Of a stretch of 17,027 nucleotides of DNA, positions 6,740-16,300 are shown one piece after another. Position numbers and translations under genes: made by a program. The stretch is from positions 2,681 to 19,707 of the forward strand of contig DBTH01000061.1 of assembly GCA_002306945.1 (NCBI GenBank), given 5' to 3'. Source of the stretch: Methylacidiphilaceae bacterium UBA1321. GTDB lineage: Bacteria; Verrucomicrobiota; Verrucomicrobiia; Methylacidiphilales; UBA1321. The notes below the pieces were generated by a model. It was not told where the DNA came from. It saw only the letters and a program-made list of their open reading frames with translations, and made no database searches. The stretch's first letter is position 1. Every line of letters starts with the position of its first letter.

Positions 6740-6901
6740 GGCTCTGCCCCCATACCCCTGCCAAAGGAAATGATTTCCTTTGGAAATCTCAAAAAGGGCG
6801 GATGGCAAGGCGCTCGCAGCGAGCGCCGCCATCCGCCCTTTTAGTGGGGTTCCAAGGGTATCATACCCTTGGCAGGTGGTTTGGAGGACAGCGTCCTCCA
6901 A
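6740..6901. repeat. Palindromic intergenic element, copy B (four hairpins)
   Basis: This is the same leader as copy A (GCTCTGCCCCCATACCCC), followed by four perfect hairpins. They are CCAAAGGAAA/TTTCCTTTGG (6761-6783, loop TGA), a long bipartite hairpin (6792-6842), CCAAGGGTA/TACCCTTGG (6852-6872, loop TCA, identical stem to copy A), and TTGGAGGAC/GTCCTCCAA (6881-6901, loop AGC). It occupies nearly all of the convergent gap between aat and the MATE gene. Relative to copy A it looks like an element with an extra hairpin unit inserted. No protein is credible here, although a - strand frame stays open across it. Confidence 0.78.
6792..6842. terminator. Strong bidirectional terminator-like hairpin between aat and the MATE gene
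   Basis: The outer stem pairs AAAAGGGCGGATGGC (6792-6806) with GCCATCCGCCCTTTT (6828-6842), 15 perfect pairs. The inner stem pairs GGCGCTCG (6809-6816) with CGAGCGCC (6820-6827) over a 3-nt loop, with a 2-nt AA bulge between. A-runs on one side and T-runs on the other give a U-tract in either direction, fitting a terminator shared by two convergent genes. Confidence 0.8.
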
Positions 6902-6906
6902 GTTTG

Positions 6907-8247
6907 TCAGGGAGAGGAGAGTTGATGCAAGCGCGACCAGACGCGCCACGTCAGAACCGCCGACGCCAACGCCAGACCGACGGCCATTCCGATCCAGAAT
7001 CCGAGCGCGCCCCAATCGAAACCGAAGCAAAGCCCCGCACCGAGCGGAATCGTCACGCCCCAATAAGCGATCGTGACAATCACCGTTGGCGCCTTCACGT
7101 CCTTCAATCCGCGCAACGCTCCCACGCTGATGACCTGCGCGCCGTCGAAGATCTGGAACACTCCCGCGACGATCAGCAGCGTCGACGCCAACGCCACCAC
7201 TCCGGCATCAGGTGAGAACGCCCGGGCCAGCGATTCCCGGAACAAGCCAAAAGCCGTCGCCGTCGTCACCATGATGAGCAGGCTCAATACGTGCGCGCCA
7301 AAGATCATCGCCCCGGCGCGTTCGCGTTCACCCGAGCCAATCGCCTGACCAACACGAATCGTCAGCGCCATCGACAGGCCCAGCGGCAACATGAACGTTG
7401 TCGCCGCGCAAGTGATCGCCACCTGATGCGCCGCCAGCGGCACCGAACCAATCCAGCCCACCATGAGCGCGGTTCCCGCAAACACGCTCATCTCCAAAAG
7501 CATCTGCCCCATGATCGGCAACATCAAACGCCCGAGCCGCCGCATTTCCACAGAGTCGAGTGGCGCGAACCATTGGCGCGGACGGTTCCGGTCGAAATCG
7601 GACTCCTCATGGATATACCACCACAACGCCGCCAGCGAACCGAGCCGCGCCAGGAATGTCGCCATGCCTGTTCCCTTCAATCCCATGGCCGGAACGCCCC
7701 AGCCGCCAAAGATGAACCAGTAGTTGAGCACGATATTGACCAGTACACCGCTGGCCAGAATCCCGAACACCGGCCACACCTTGTTCTGTCCTTCGCTGTA
7801 ACTCTTCAGCCCCATCGTCAACAACATCGGGATCATCGATGCCGCCATCCAGAACAGGTACGGCGGAGCCTTGGCCACGACTTCCTGCGTCTGACCGAAA
7901 AAACCCAGGACGGGAATCAAAGCCCAAAGCAACGCGGTCACACCGACCGCCATCACCACGCTCCAGACCAATCCATGCCGCACCGCCTCGCCCATGGCGC
8001 GGTGGTTTCCCGCTCCGAAAGCGTGCGATACCTGCACCGACACCGAGGCGGACAACCCCACGCCAACCACGGTCGGTATCGCCATCAAAACGTTTACAAA
8101 CGCGGCGGCGGCGAGTTCGCCCGTTCCGACCCGGCCGATCATGACGGTGTCGGCCATGCCTTGGAGCATGAAAGTGAGCTGGCCCGCCATCATTGGCAAG
8201 GCCAGCACCAGCGTCTCCTTATTTTCCCGAAAGGCTTCCCGAAACAT
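6907..8247 (-). CDS. MATE-family multidrug/solute efflux transporter (NorM-like)
   Basis: This is a 446-residue integral membrane protein with about 12 hydrophobic helices in two similar halves, the size usual for the family. The first helix region reads LPMMAGQLTFMLQGMADTVMIG, the typical MATE opening, with Asp33 at the position of the conserved acidic residue. It is followed by AFVNVLMAIPTVVGVGLSASVSVQVSHAFGAGN across helices 2-3. The second half repeats the pattern (LMLPIMGQMLLEMSVFAGTALMVGWIG and ALTIRVGQAIGSG). Family members export drugs, dyes or metabolites in exchange for sodium or protons; the substrate here is unknown. ATG at 8247 is preferred because AAGGA lies eight bases upstream. 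The open frame extends to a TTG at 8298, but that part overlaps a terminator and has no ribosome binding site. The gene appears monocistronic, with hairpins at both ends. Confidence 0.94.
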   Translation of the reverse strand: MFREAFRENKETLVLALPMMAGQLTFMLQGMADTVMIGRVGTGELAAAAFVNVLMAIPTVVGVGLSASVSVQVSHAFGAGNHRAMGEAVRHGLVWSVVMAVGVTALLWALIPVLGFFGQTQEVVAKAPPYLFWMAASMIPMLLTMGLKSYSEGQNKVWPVFGILASGVLVNIVLNYWFIFGGWGVPAMGLKGTGMATFLARLGSLAALWWYIHEESDFDRNRPRQWFAPLDSVEMRRLGRLMLPIMGQMLLEMSVFAGTALMVGWIGSVPLAAHQVAITCAATTFMLPLGLSMALTIRVGQAIGSGERERAGAMIFGAHVLSLLIMVTTATAFGLFRESLARAFSPDAGVVALASTLLIVAGVFQIFDGAQVISVGALRGLKDVKAPTVIVTIAYWGVTIPLGAGLCFGFDWGALGFWIGMAVGLALASAVLTWRVWSRLHQLSSP

Positions 8248-8297
8248 AAACCTGATCCTTGTTAAAAATCCCCGTCCTCCGCTCCGCCATCCAGCCA

Positions 8298-8331
8298 ATA
8301 AAAAACCGCCGGAGGGAGAGTCCTCGGCGGT
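8298..8331 (-). terminator. Rho-independent terminator downstream of the small ORF
   Basis: On the - strand ACCGCC (8331-8326) pairs with GGCGGT (8310-8305). GAGG/CCTC pairing continues the stem past a one-base bulge, and TTTTTTATT follows. It points the same way as the small ORF at 8370-8471 and lies 38 bp past its stop, before the MATE start. No other gene lies close enough upstream to need it. Confidence 0.75.
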
Positions 8332-8369
8332 GATTTGAAGTTGAAAAGTTCTACTCGTGTTTCTTACGT

Positions 8370-8471
8370 CTATTCAACCGCCTCGGCTTTGGCAGCCATT
8401 GCAAACCCGACAATGCCCGCCATTTGGGGAGCAGTTGCCTTTTTGGTGGCTGTGGAGACGTGCGGTTTCAT
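8370..8471 (-). CDS. Candidate small protein (33 residues), unknown function
   Basis: An ATG at 8471 opens 33 codons ending in TAG at 8370. The peptide begins MKPHVSTATKKATAPQ, continues with a small-residue hydrophobic stretch (MAGIVGFAMAAKA) and ends AEAVE; net charge is slightly positive. Codon third positions lean to G/C as in neighbouring genes. It lies alone between the terminator of the tps operon (8532-8573) and its own terminator (8298-8331), which suggests an independent transcript of about 190 nt. No clear Shine-Dalgarno precedes the ATG. The frame stays open upstream, including a TTG at 8522, so a longer form cannot be excluded. I do not recognise the peptide. The alternative is that the unit is a non-coding small RNA. 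Confidence 0.5.
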   Translation of the reverse strand: MKPHVSTATKKATAPQMAGIVGFAMAAKAEAVE

Positions 8472-8494
8472 AACAGTATTGAATAGGCTGTAAA

Positions 8495-8522
8495 CATTAC
8501 CGCAGTCCGTTCCTTCAGACAA
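8495..8522 (-). promoter_or_regulatory. Possible promoter of the small ORF unit
   Basis: On the - strand TTGTCT (8522-8517) and TAATGT (8500-8495) are separated by 17 bp, the ideal spacing, but match the sigma-70 hexamers at only 4/6 and 3/6 positions. Transcription would start about 8488, leaving a short leader before the ATG at 8471. Confidence 0.3.
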
Positions 8523-8531
8523 GGCAGAAAC

Positions 8532-8573
8532 AAAAACGGCAGTCACCGGAAATTCCGATGGCTGCCGTTTTTT
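8532..8573 (-). terminator. Terminator of the tpsA-tpsB operon
   Basis: AAAAACGGCAG (8532-8542) pairs perfectly with CTGCCGTTTTT (8562-8572), and the interior is itself partly palindromic (CCGGAAATTCCG). On the - strand the stem ends in a run of T, 33 bp beyond the tpsB stop. It is symmetrical and could work both ways, but there is no + strand gene nearby. Confidence 0.85.
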
Positions 8574-8605
8574 GAAAAGTCGATTGAATCGTTATCAGGC
8601 GAATC

Positions 8606-10348
8606 TCAATAGGACAGAACCAGGCCGAGATCGCCATGGGAACCATGGTGAGGGTCGTTGGCGAGGGTATGCAACTGCCAGCCATAGTCGAAACGCAGGC
8701 TCAGATAGCTGTTGATGGTGTAGCGCACGCCGGGACCGACGCTCGACAGATTGGTCGTGGAGCTTTCACCATCGGCCAAGGCGTAGTTATTACCCTGACC
8801 GTAATCCCAGAACACGAGGAACTGGAGTTTGTCATTGACCACGGTTCCGGCTTCCTTGGAGAAGAGGCCGACCAGGCTGATGGCGGGGGTGCGAAGTTCC
8901 GTCGTGAAGAGGAAGCCCTCGTCAGCCATGACGGCATTCATATCGTAGCCGCGAATGGTGTTGTAACCGCCAAAACCGAGTTGTTCGCTGCCAAGCAGGT
9001 TTTCGTTGGTGGTCTGGACAGTGCCACGCAGAATCCAGGAGAAATCCCACGGCAGGCGGGTCGTGCGCTCAGCCATGAACGTCTCGTAAGCGTAGGAGGC
9101 GCTGGCTCCGGCGCGCTGAACGTCGAATGCGGCATTGTTATTGTTCTCGGTCAGATTACCAGGGCTGTAGGTGAGCGAAAGGGAGACGGAGGTCGCACCG
9201 TAGGGATCGTTGAGGGTGAGTTTGTAACCGGCCACCCATTGTGCCACATCGGTCTGGCTCGCATAAACGTCTGTACCACCAAAGCCGAGGTTGTTATTGC
9301 TCTGTTTGAAGTCGAATCCGAAGCTGAAGTTCTGGCGAAGCTTGCCGACGTCTTCGATGCTGATGACTTCGAGCGGGATATCGTAGCGAGCGCTGGACTG
9401 CCAGCTGACACCGGTCAGAGAAATCGGTTCCTCGTTCGACTTGGAGGTCGCGTAGCTGCCGAAGAAGGTCAGTGTGTGACGCCACGGCAAGGGAATGATG
9501 TAGCTGCCAGCGTGCCCCTGCACGTCGGTGAAATCGCCGCTGGAGGTGTACTGATAATTGGCCTGATGGCCCAAGCCCCAGACATCGCCCAGATTGACAC
9601 CCGTGATGTAGCGGTCATATCCGGTCACCTTGTTACCGCTGTTTTCATAACCGGCGTAAAAACGCGCGGGGAAACGATCCTGCACCTGCAAGGTCAGATC
9701 GGTCTGGCCAAGCTGCGCACCCGGAGAAAAGAGCAGATTCGAGGAGCGGAACGGATTCTGGTTGATCCAGTCCAGATCGGCCTGTAGGCGGGAGGCGCTG
9801 ATCGGCTCTCCTGGCGTGGCGTGTAAATCGCCCGTCAGGATATTGCTGGAAAACCAGCGATTGCCGGAGGCGCTGACATGACCGACCTTGCCTTCGAGCA
9901 GGAGGATTTGCACAACGCCGCTGGTGATGTCCTGCTCCGGCACGATGACATCGACCACGGGGCGGTCATGCGTGCGGTAATAAATAACGGTCTCGCGGAT
10001 CAAGGCATCAAGTTTGCCCTTGGTCAATTTCTGGCCAATGTAGGCTTCAGCCAGTGCTTTGTAGGCTTCGGGTTCGGGCACTTTGACCAGACTTAAATCG
10101 ACTCCTTTTTTGCCACTGAGTCCCTCCGCCTTGACTTCGGCGGGGCTGGACAGAAAGACCAAGCCCTTCAGTTGAGGCAGTAATATCGTATCAGCATCCT
10201 TGCTGGGAGTTAATTTAGGCTCAGGCTCCGCGACTTGGCCGGGCTTGTTCGGGGCCGGCACTTTGGGTGCCAACTGTTGATAGTCCTGGGCCAGGACCGG
10301 ATAGGCCAGAGCCATTGTCAAAGCAATGCTGCACAATATTCTTTTCAT
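8606..10348 (-). CDS. TpsB outer-membrane transporter (ShlB/FhaC/HecB type)
   Basis: This is a 580-residue protein. A signal peptide (residues 1-20, MKRILCSIALTMALAYPVLA, cut before QDYQ) sends it through Sec. A Pro-rich linker (about 21-60) precedes POTRA-like sequence (about 60-155, including LPQLKGLVFL, GVVQILLLEGKVG and then HVSASGNRWF). From about residue 225 the alternating pattern is that of a 16-strand beta-barrel. The IRGY motif (465-468, Arg466) is the conserved plug-loop signature of Omp85/TpsB proteins, and the chain ends in tyrosine as outer-membrane barrels do. It should sit in the outer membrane and pass the TpsA protein encoded just upstream. The ATG at 10348 has AAGGGG three bases ahead. 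A second, stronger-looking TAGGAGG overlaps the tpsA stop but lies too far from the ATG to serve it. The gap to tpsA is 24 bp, so they form one operon ended by the hairpin at 8532-8573. Confidence 0.93.
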   Translation of the reverse strand: MKRILCSIALTMALAYPVLAQDYQQLAPKVPAPNKPGQVAEPEPKLTPSKDADTILLPQLKGLVFLSSPAEVKAEGLSGKKGVDLSLVKVPEPEAYKALAEAYIGQKLTKGKLDALIRETVIYYRTHDRPVVDVIVPEQDITSGVVQILLLEGKVGHVSASGNRWFSSNILTGDLHATPGEPISASRLQADLDWINQNPFRSSNLLFSPGAQLGQTDLTLQVQDRFPARFYAGYENSGNKVTGYDRYITGVNLGDVWGLGHQANYQYTSSGDFTDVQGHAGSYIIPLPWRHTLTFFGSYATSKSNEEPISLTGVSWQSSARYDIPLEVISIEDVGKLRQNFSFGFDFKQSNNNLGFGGTDVYASQTDVAQWVAGYKLTLNDPYGATSVSLSLTYSPGNLTENNNNAAFDVQRAGASASYAYETFMAERTTRLPWDFSWILRGTVQTTNENLLGSEQLGFGGYNTIRGYDMNAVMADEGFLFTTELRTPAISLVGLFSKEAGTVVNDKLQFLVFWDYGQGNNYALADGESSTTNLSSVGPGVRYTINSYLSLRFDYGWQLHTLANDPHHGSHGDLGLVLSY

Positions 10349-10372
10349 GTTCCCCTTAGGCTATTAGTCCTC

Positions 10373-13300
10373 CTAGAAATCCCAGCTCGAGCCACGAGCC
10401 AGAATCGGTGCGCCAGGCATCACGCCACGCTGGAATACAAAGGCAGGCCCTTGCACTCCGCGCACGTACCGACTGCTACCATTGGCCTGATACCACGCAA
10501 CGGCGCGTTCAAAGTTATCGTAGGAATTAGCGAAACTGTCAAACTCTCCGTTAATCCCATACAAAACACTGGGGGTCGTAGTCACCGGGCCCAGAGCAGG
10601 AGTATACCACTGGAAGTACGGATAGGCGTTGTTGTAACCGACAGTTTCATCGGGATTATTGTCGATCTTCCAGATGCTGGCAAAGTCCCAACCGGCGTAG
10701 GTTCCCTGCTGGCGCATGAACAACGTCGGTTCGTAGGCAACTCCCGAATTCAATCCGCCACCGATGGGTATTATCACCCTGGAGGACTGATAATCGTAGT
10801 AGCTGCCGGAAATCGTGGCCGTGATGGCATTAAATCCCGCAAAACCACCGACAGAACTGGAGCCAGCCACCGCGCCCGCGCTGTAGGCATGGGTGATGGA
10901 GCCGCCATTGTAACCGACGAATCCACCCACATAGGTGCCGCCGAATACATTGCCGACGCTGTAGGCTTCGAGAACGGTTCCTTCGTTTTCGCCGATCAGG
11001 CCGCCCACGCCGTAGTTCCCGTAGACATTGCTCTCGCTAAAGACCTGATAGAGGGAACCGTAGTAGTCGTTGTAACCGACCAGACCGCCCACATACCGGT
11101 CGCCTTCAACAGGGCCGGTCGCGTAGGAGTAATTGATCGTGCCGTAATTATCACCAACCAATCCACCCACGGACGAACCGGTGGCCGTAACCGAACCCAC
11201 GGCCCGGCTCATGCTGATGGTCGAAGTCCAGGCGTTGTAACCCGCCAGACCGCCGACATGATCGGCGCCGCTGACCGTGGCATCCGATACGGTGTCGTGA
11301 ATGTAGGTCGAACTCGGCCGCGATATAGCTCCGGGATAATAACCAACGAGGAGACTTGAATCCGCATAGCCGACCAGGCCACCGACATAGTCACCACCTC
11401 GAACCGTGCCGCTGGCTGTCGAATTGCCGATGACCGAGTTAAACAGGTAGCCGACCAGTCCGCCAACGTCCTGGCTGACATAAGGGCCGTCGTTGACGCC
11501 CTTGATGAGAGCGCCCACCGCATTGACTACGCCACTCAGGGTGCTGAATTCCAGATAACCCGCGATACCGCCCACAGAGTAGGAACCGGTAACGTTGCCG
11601 GAGTTGGTGCTGGAGGAGATGGTCGTCAGATTGGCATGTCCGACAATTCCACCCACTTCGGAGTAACCCGACACTTCCGCATTCGAAACCACATTATTGA
11701 GACTAGAGCTCCGGGTCGATGAACCAGGCATCATCGGAACGAACAGAGCGTATCCCGTGCCCGAATCGGCATAGCCGACCACGCCACCGACATAATTAAA
11801 ACCACTGACAGTGCCGCTGACCGTCGCGTTGGCAAGGGATGTGTTGTAGATGTATCCGGCAATGCCACCGACATAATCGCCCCCATTGATGCTAGCCGTC
11901 GCCGTGTTCACCACATCGCTGAGGGTGCTGCTTTCGAGGTAACCCGCTATGCCGCCAGTGTACTGGACAACACCAGTCACAGAACCAGAGTTGGTCGCGT
12001 TGCTAATCTGCGTCTGATAGCCATAACCCAAAATTCCGCCGACGTAATAGGCACCACTCACAGCTCCAGTGTTCACTACATTACTGAGCGTGCTGGCATA
12101 GAGTTCACCCGCAATACCACCCACATATCCTTCATCGCCAATCACGGTGCCGGTGTTGATCGCATTGGTAATCTGTGTCGCAGAACCAAAGCTCACGATA
12201 CCGCCAACGCTATAGACACCTGAGATTGTGCCAGAGTTGGTAACATTGGAGATGACCGAGCCTGTGTCAGCCACACCAACAATACCAGCCGTATTGTTGG
12301 ATGTACCGGTAACGCTGGCCGTGTTGGCCGCGTAGGAAACTTTTCCGGAGTTGCCATTGTAACCCGCAACACCACCGACGTAGTTGGAACCGGTAACGGT
12401 CGAAGTATTGATCACGTACTGGATCGTACCGCCGTTGTTGTAACCAACGATACCGCCAACGTAATCGCTGCCGCTGACCGAACCATTGGAGGAAGCCAAA
12501 GTTACATTGCTGTGGCTGATCGAGCCAGTGATGTCTCCACCGTCGTTGTAACCAACGATGCCACCAACGTAATCGGTTCCGAATACGGTTCCGTTAACAT
12601 AAGCGCCAGTGACGTTGGAGTTATTGAAACCGGCAATACCACCGACGTTGTTGTTACCCGTTACGCTGCCGCTGAAGGAAACGGCGCTGATGGAGCGATT
12701 GTTATTCCCAACCAGACCGCCGACATTGTCATTTCCGCTGACGGTTGCCGTCACGGAGACACCCTCAAGATTGCCGCTGTTCTGGTAGCCGATCAAACCG
12801 CCGACATTGTCGTGGCCGCTGACCGATCCATTGAAGGAAACCAAAGCCACTGTACCGTCATTGTAACCAACCAGACCACCGACGTTGTCGTAACCGTTGA
12901 CAGATCCATTGAAGGAAGAACCTAACGTGATGGAGCCATCGTTATAGCCGACCAGACCGCCCACGTAATTACCGCTGGCGGTTACCGTGCCCGTAGCATC
13001 CGCATTTACGAGATTGCCGTTGGAGTTGTAACCGATCAAGCCGCCGACGTAGTTGACACCACTGACAGCAACCGTAGCGGAGTTGCTCAGGATCAAAGTA
13101 AGGAGCGATCCAGAGAACGAACCAGTCAGGCCACCCACGTAGTCGGCTCCCGAAACGGTCGCGTTGATCGTATTGCTGACCAGGGGGGAACCCTTCGCAC
13201 GACCAACGAGGCCACCAACGTAATCCGTGCCGGAAACTGTCGCATTGACCGCATTGCCGATCAGGGAGGCGTTCGTCGCGCTACCCACGATGCCGCCAAC

Positions 13301-16300
13301 GTAATTAGCGCCAGAGACTGTTCCGGTAAAGGTGCTGTCGGTGATTGCCAAACCGTCGAAAGTGCCGCCGCTGGCAATACCCGCGATACCGCCGACATAG
13401 TCGCCAGTGCCGGAGACCAAACCGCTGACGGAGTTATTGGAGAGCGTTCCACCGGTGTAGGAACCGGCTACGCCGCCAACCTTCGACGAACCCGTCACCG
13501 TAACAACCGCCTTGTTGCCGGAAACTGTCCCGGAATTGAGAGAACCGACCACACCGCCAACCGTCGAGTCGCCGATCACAGTGACCGAAGAAAGCGTGTT
13601 GTTGCGGATCGTGCCGTTGGAACTATTGACGCCAGCGATGCCGCCAACATAGTTCAGACCAGCAACGGTAACGCCCGCGCCCACCGTGCTATTGCTGATG
13701 GTGCTGCGGTAATTACCGCCGGCGATACCGCCGACGTAGTTAGAGGTAGTGGCCACCACGTTACCCGAGTTGGTGCTGCGGGAGATCGCACCGCTATTGG
13801 TATTCAAACCGGCGATGCCGCCGACATAATTCGCCCCGTCAGCCACAGTCACATTGCCGGTATTGGAGCTGTTCGTGATCGTGCCGCCGTTATTGCGACC
13901 AACCAGACCGCCGATATTCGACGACGTGCCGGAAACCTGCACCGTGCCGTTGTTGACGAGCGATTTGATCGTGCCCGTATTGACGCCGACCAGACCACCA
14001 ATGTCCTGGACATTGTGACCAATGACCTGGGAATCAGACGTGGTGTAGTTGCCCGAAAGCGTTCCGGAATTGGCGCCGGCCAAGCCACCGATGTAGCTCG
14101 AATTGGTCGCCGAAACCGTGCCGCTCTGGGTGTTATTGCTCAGATTCGAGGAAGAGCTCGATACACCGACCAGGCCACCCACATAGGTCACGCCCACGGC
14201 ATTGATGGTACCGGTGTTGATGCTGCTGGAGACCGTGCCCTTGTTCGCGCCTACCAATCCGCCCAAGGCGTAGGATGTCGCCTTCACTGTACCGGAATTG
14301 GTGGAACCCGTAATGACGCTGGAACCGGTGTTCACACCGGCAATACCACCGACGTAGGAGACACCACTGACCGAAGCCGTGGAGCTATTCACGCTGCCGC
14401 TGATCGTGCTGGATTCGTTCCAACCGACCAAGCCGCCCGCATAGCTGCCAGTTGCTGTCACAGCACCGTTGTTGGTGCTGGTGGCAATCAGGGAGGAAAT
14501 CAATTTACCGACGATACCGCCCACGTAGGTGGTGCCGGAGACTGTACCGTTGTTGACCACGGAGCTAAACGTGCTCGGATCAGCCCATCCGGCGATGCCG
14601 CCGACATAAGTGCCACCGGTCACGCTACCGCCGAAGGCGCTGTTCTGCACCGTGCTGTTGGTCACCGCGCCAACCAGACCGCCGACATAGGAAGAACTGC
14701 CCGTGCCGGTCACTGTCGCAGAGGAGGAGCTGCTATCAATCAATCCACCTACTTGTGCACCGATCAGGCCGCCCACATAAGTTGTACCAGTAATCGAAGA
14801 CAGCGAGCTAACTGTCGCGCCGCTGAGAGTGGAAGTATTGTAACCCGCAACGCCACCGACGTAATTAACTCCAGTCACTGAGGCAGAATTGTAGCCGCTC
14901 AGAATCCCGGTATTGTAACCGACCAGGCCGCCTGCATAACTGCCGGTCGCACTGACCGCGCCGGAATTGGTGCTGCCGCCATACACGCCGGATGCCGTCA
15001 CGGTTCCGGCATTATAGCCAGCCAGACCGCCGACATAATTGACACCGGAAAGAGTGCCGCTGTTGATGCTGCCGCTAATGGTTCCGGCATTGGCACCGAC
15101 CAAGCCGCCCACGGTGCTGGAAGACGTACCACCAACCACGCCCGAGTTACTGCTGCCGAGCAACCAACCGAAATTAGAGCCGATTAAACCACCCAAATAC
15201 GACAAGCCGCTCACGGTGGCTGTACTGCCGCTATCCTTGACCGTGCCGCTGTTAGTGCCGACCAACCCGCCAACATAGGAGCTACCACCGACGGAGCCTG
15301 TCAGTTGAACACCGCTGATCGTGCCAGTATTCTCACCAGCCACGGCGCCCACATACGTACCACCAGCGACCGATGCGCCCGACAAAGTCAGGGATTTGAC
15401 CGTACCGGCATTATTACCAAACAAACCGACATAGGAACTCGTCGAACGGGCAATAGTCAGATTGCTAACGGTCTTGCCGTTGCCGTTCAAGGTTCCGGTA
15501 TAGGCATTGGACTCGTTACCAATCGGAACGAAGCCCTGGCCTGCCCACCAATACTGCGTAACGGTGCCGTCGATGTCGTTGCTGAGAATGTAGGAATTGC
15601 TCAGTGCGAGAGTCGCCGCGCCCTGAAGTCCAAAAATATCGACGAGTTTGTACGGACTGCCAACCGTGCCGCTACCACCATCGACGCGCAGGAATGTCGC
15701 GCCATCATAGATGCGGAAGTCGTTGCTGACCGTGAAGGTCGCCAACGTCGACGAGATCGACGACGAAACCAATGACGAATTCTGAATCCAGTTACCATGC
15801 GTCAGGGTGAAATTCCTGGCACTGACATTGCCCAGAACCCCTTGCTCCACATCAAAGCCCAGGATGTTGCTAATGCCCGTAATTTTACCCGAAGCGCTCA
15901 AGGCCAATGTGCCGTTAGCGACATTGAGATTACTATTGATATAGATTGCACCGCCGGATTGCAGGGTCGTATTACCCGCCAACACATTGATATCATCCTG
16001 ATTGAGAGTAATGTCGAGAAGGCTCGTTCCACCTAGCGTGATGGCTCCGCCCGCGCTAGCCGTTAAATTGCCATTGGTCACCGTAATGGGAGTCGAAAGA
16101 GAAATCGCTCCACCCGCCGTCAGGGAAACGTCACCATAAGCGGTCAGGCTCCCCTGCGCCACGCCAAATGCGTTCAGTCCATCAATCGATATATTTCCAC
16201 CGGCGTTGGCCGTAAACTTGCCATGCATGCTCGTCAAAACCGGCTGAAATGCGAGGAGATAGGTAGTCGTAATATCACTGCCCGCCGTCAGACTGATGTC

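Noticed and set aside
6719..7063. A 114-codon - strand frame across the aat/MATE gap
   Set aside because: It is made up of the palindromic element and an out-of-frame end of the MATE gene.
7291..8265. A 324-codon + strand frame rich in His, Arg and Gln opposite the MATE gene
   Set aside because: Composition is that of a reverse-frame shadow of a hydrophobic membrane protein.
8248..8298. TTG start giving the MATE protein 17 more residues
   Set aside because: There is no ribosome site there, it abuts a terminator T-run, and ATG 8247 has AAGGA at good spacing.
10800..15445. Regularly spaced DNA repeats that at first glance resemble a CRISPR-like array
   Set aside because: Units are not identical, spacing varies, and one uninterrupted - strand frame translates them as GLUG repeats.
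10235..15775. Several + strand open frames antisense to tpsA
   Set aside because: They are repetitive shadows of the GLUG coding repeats (recurring NQTTDVV, NQTADIV phrases).
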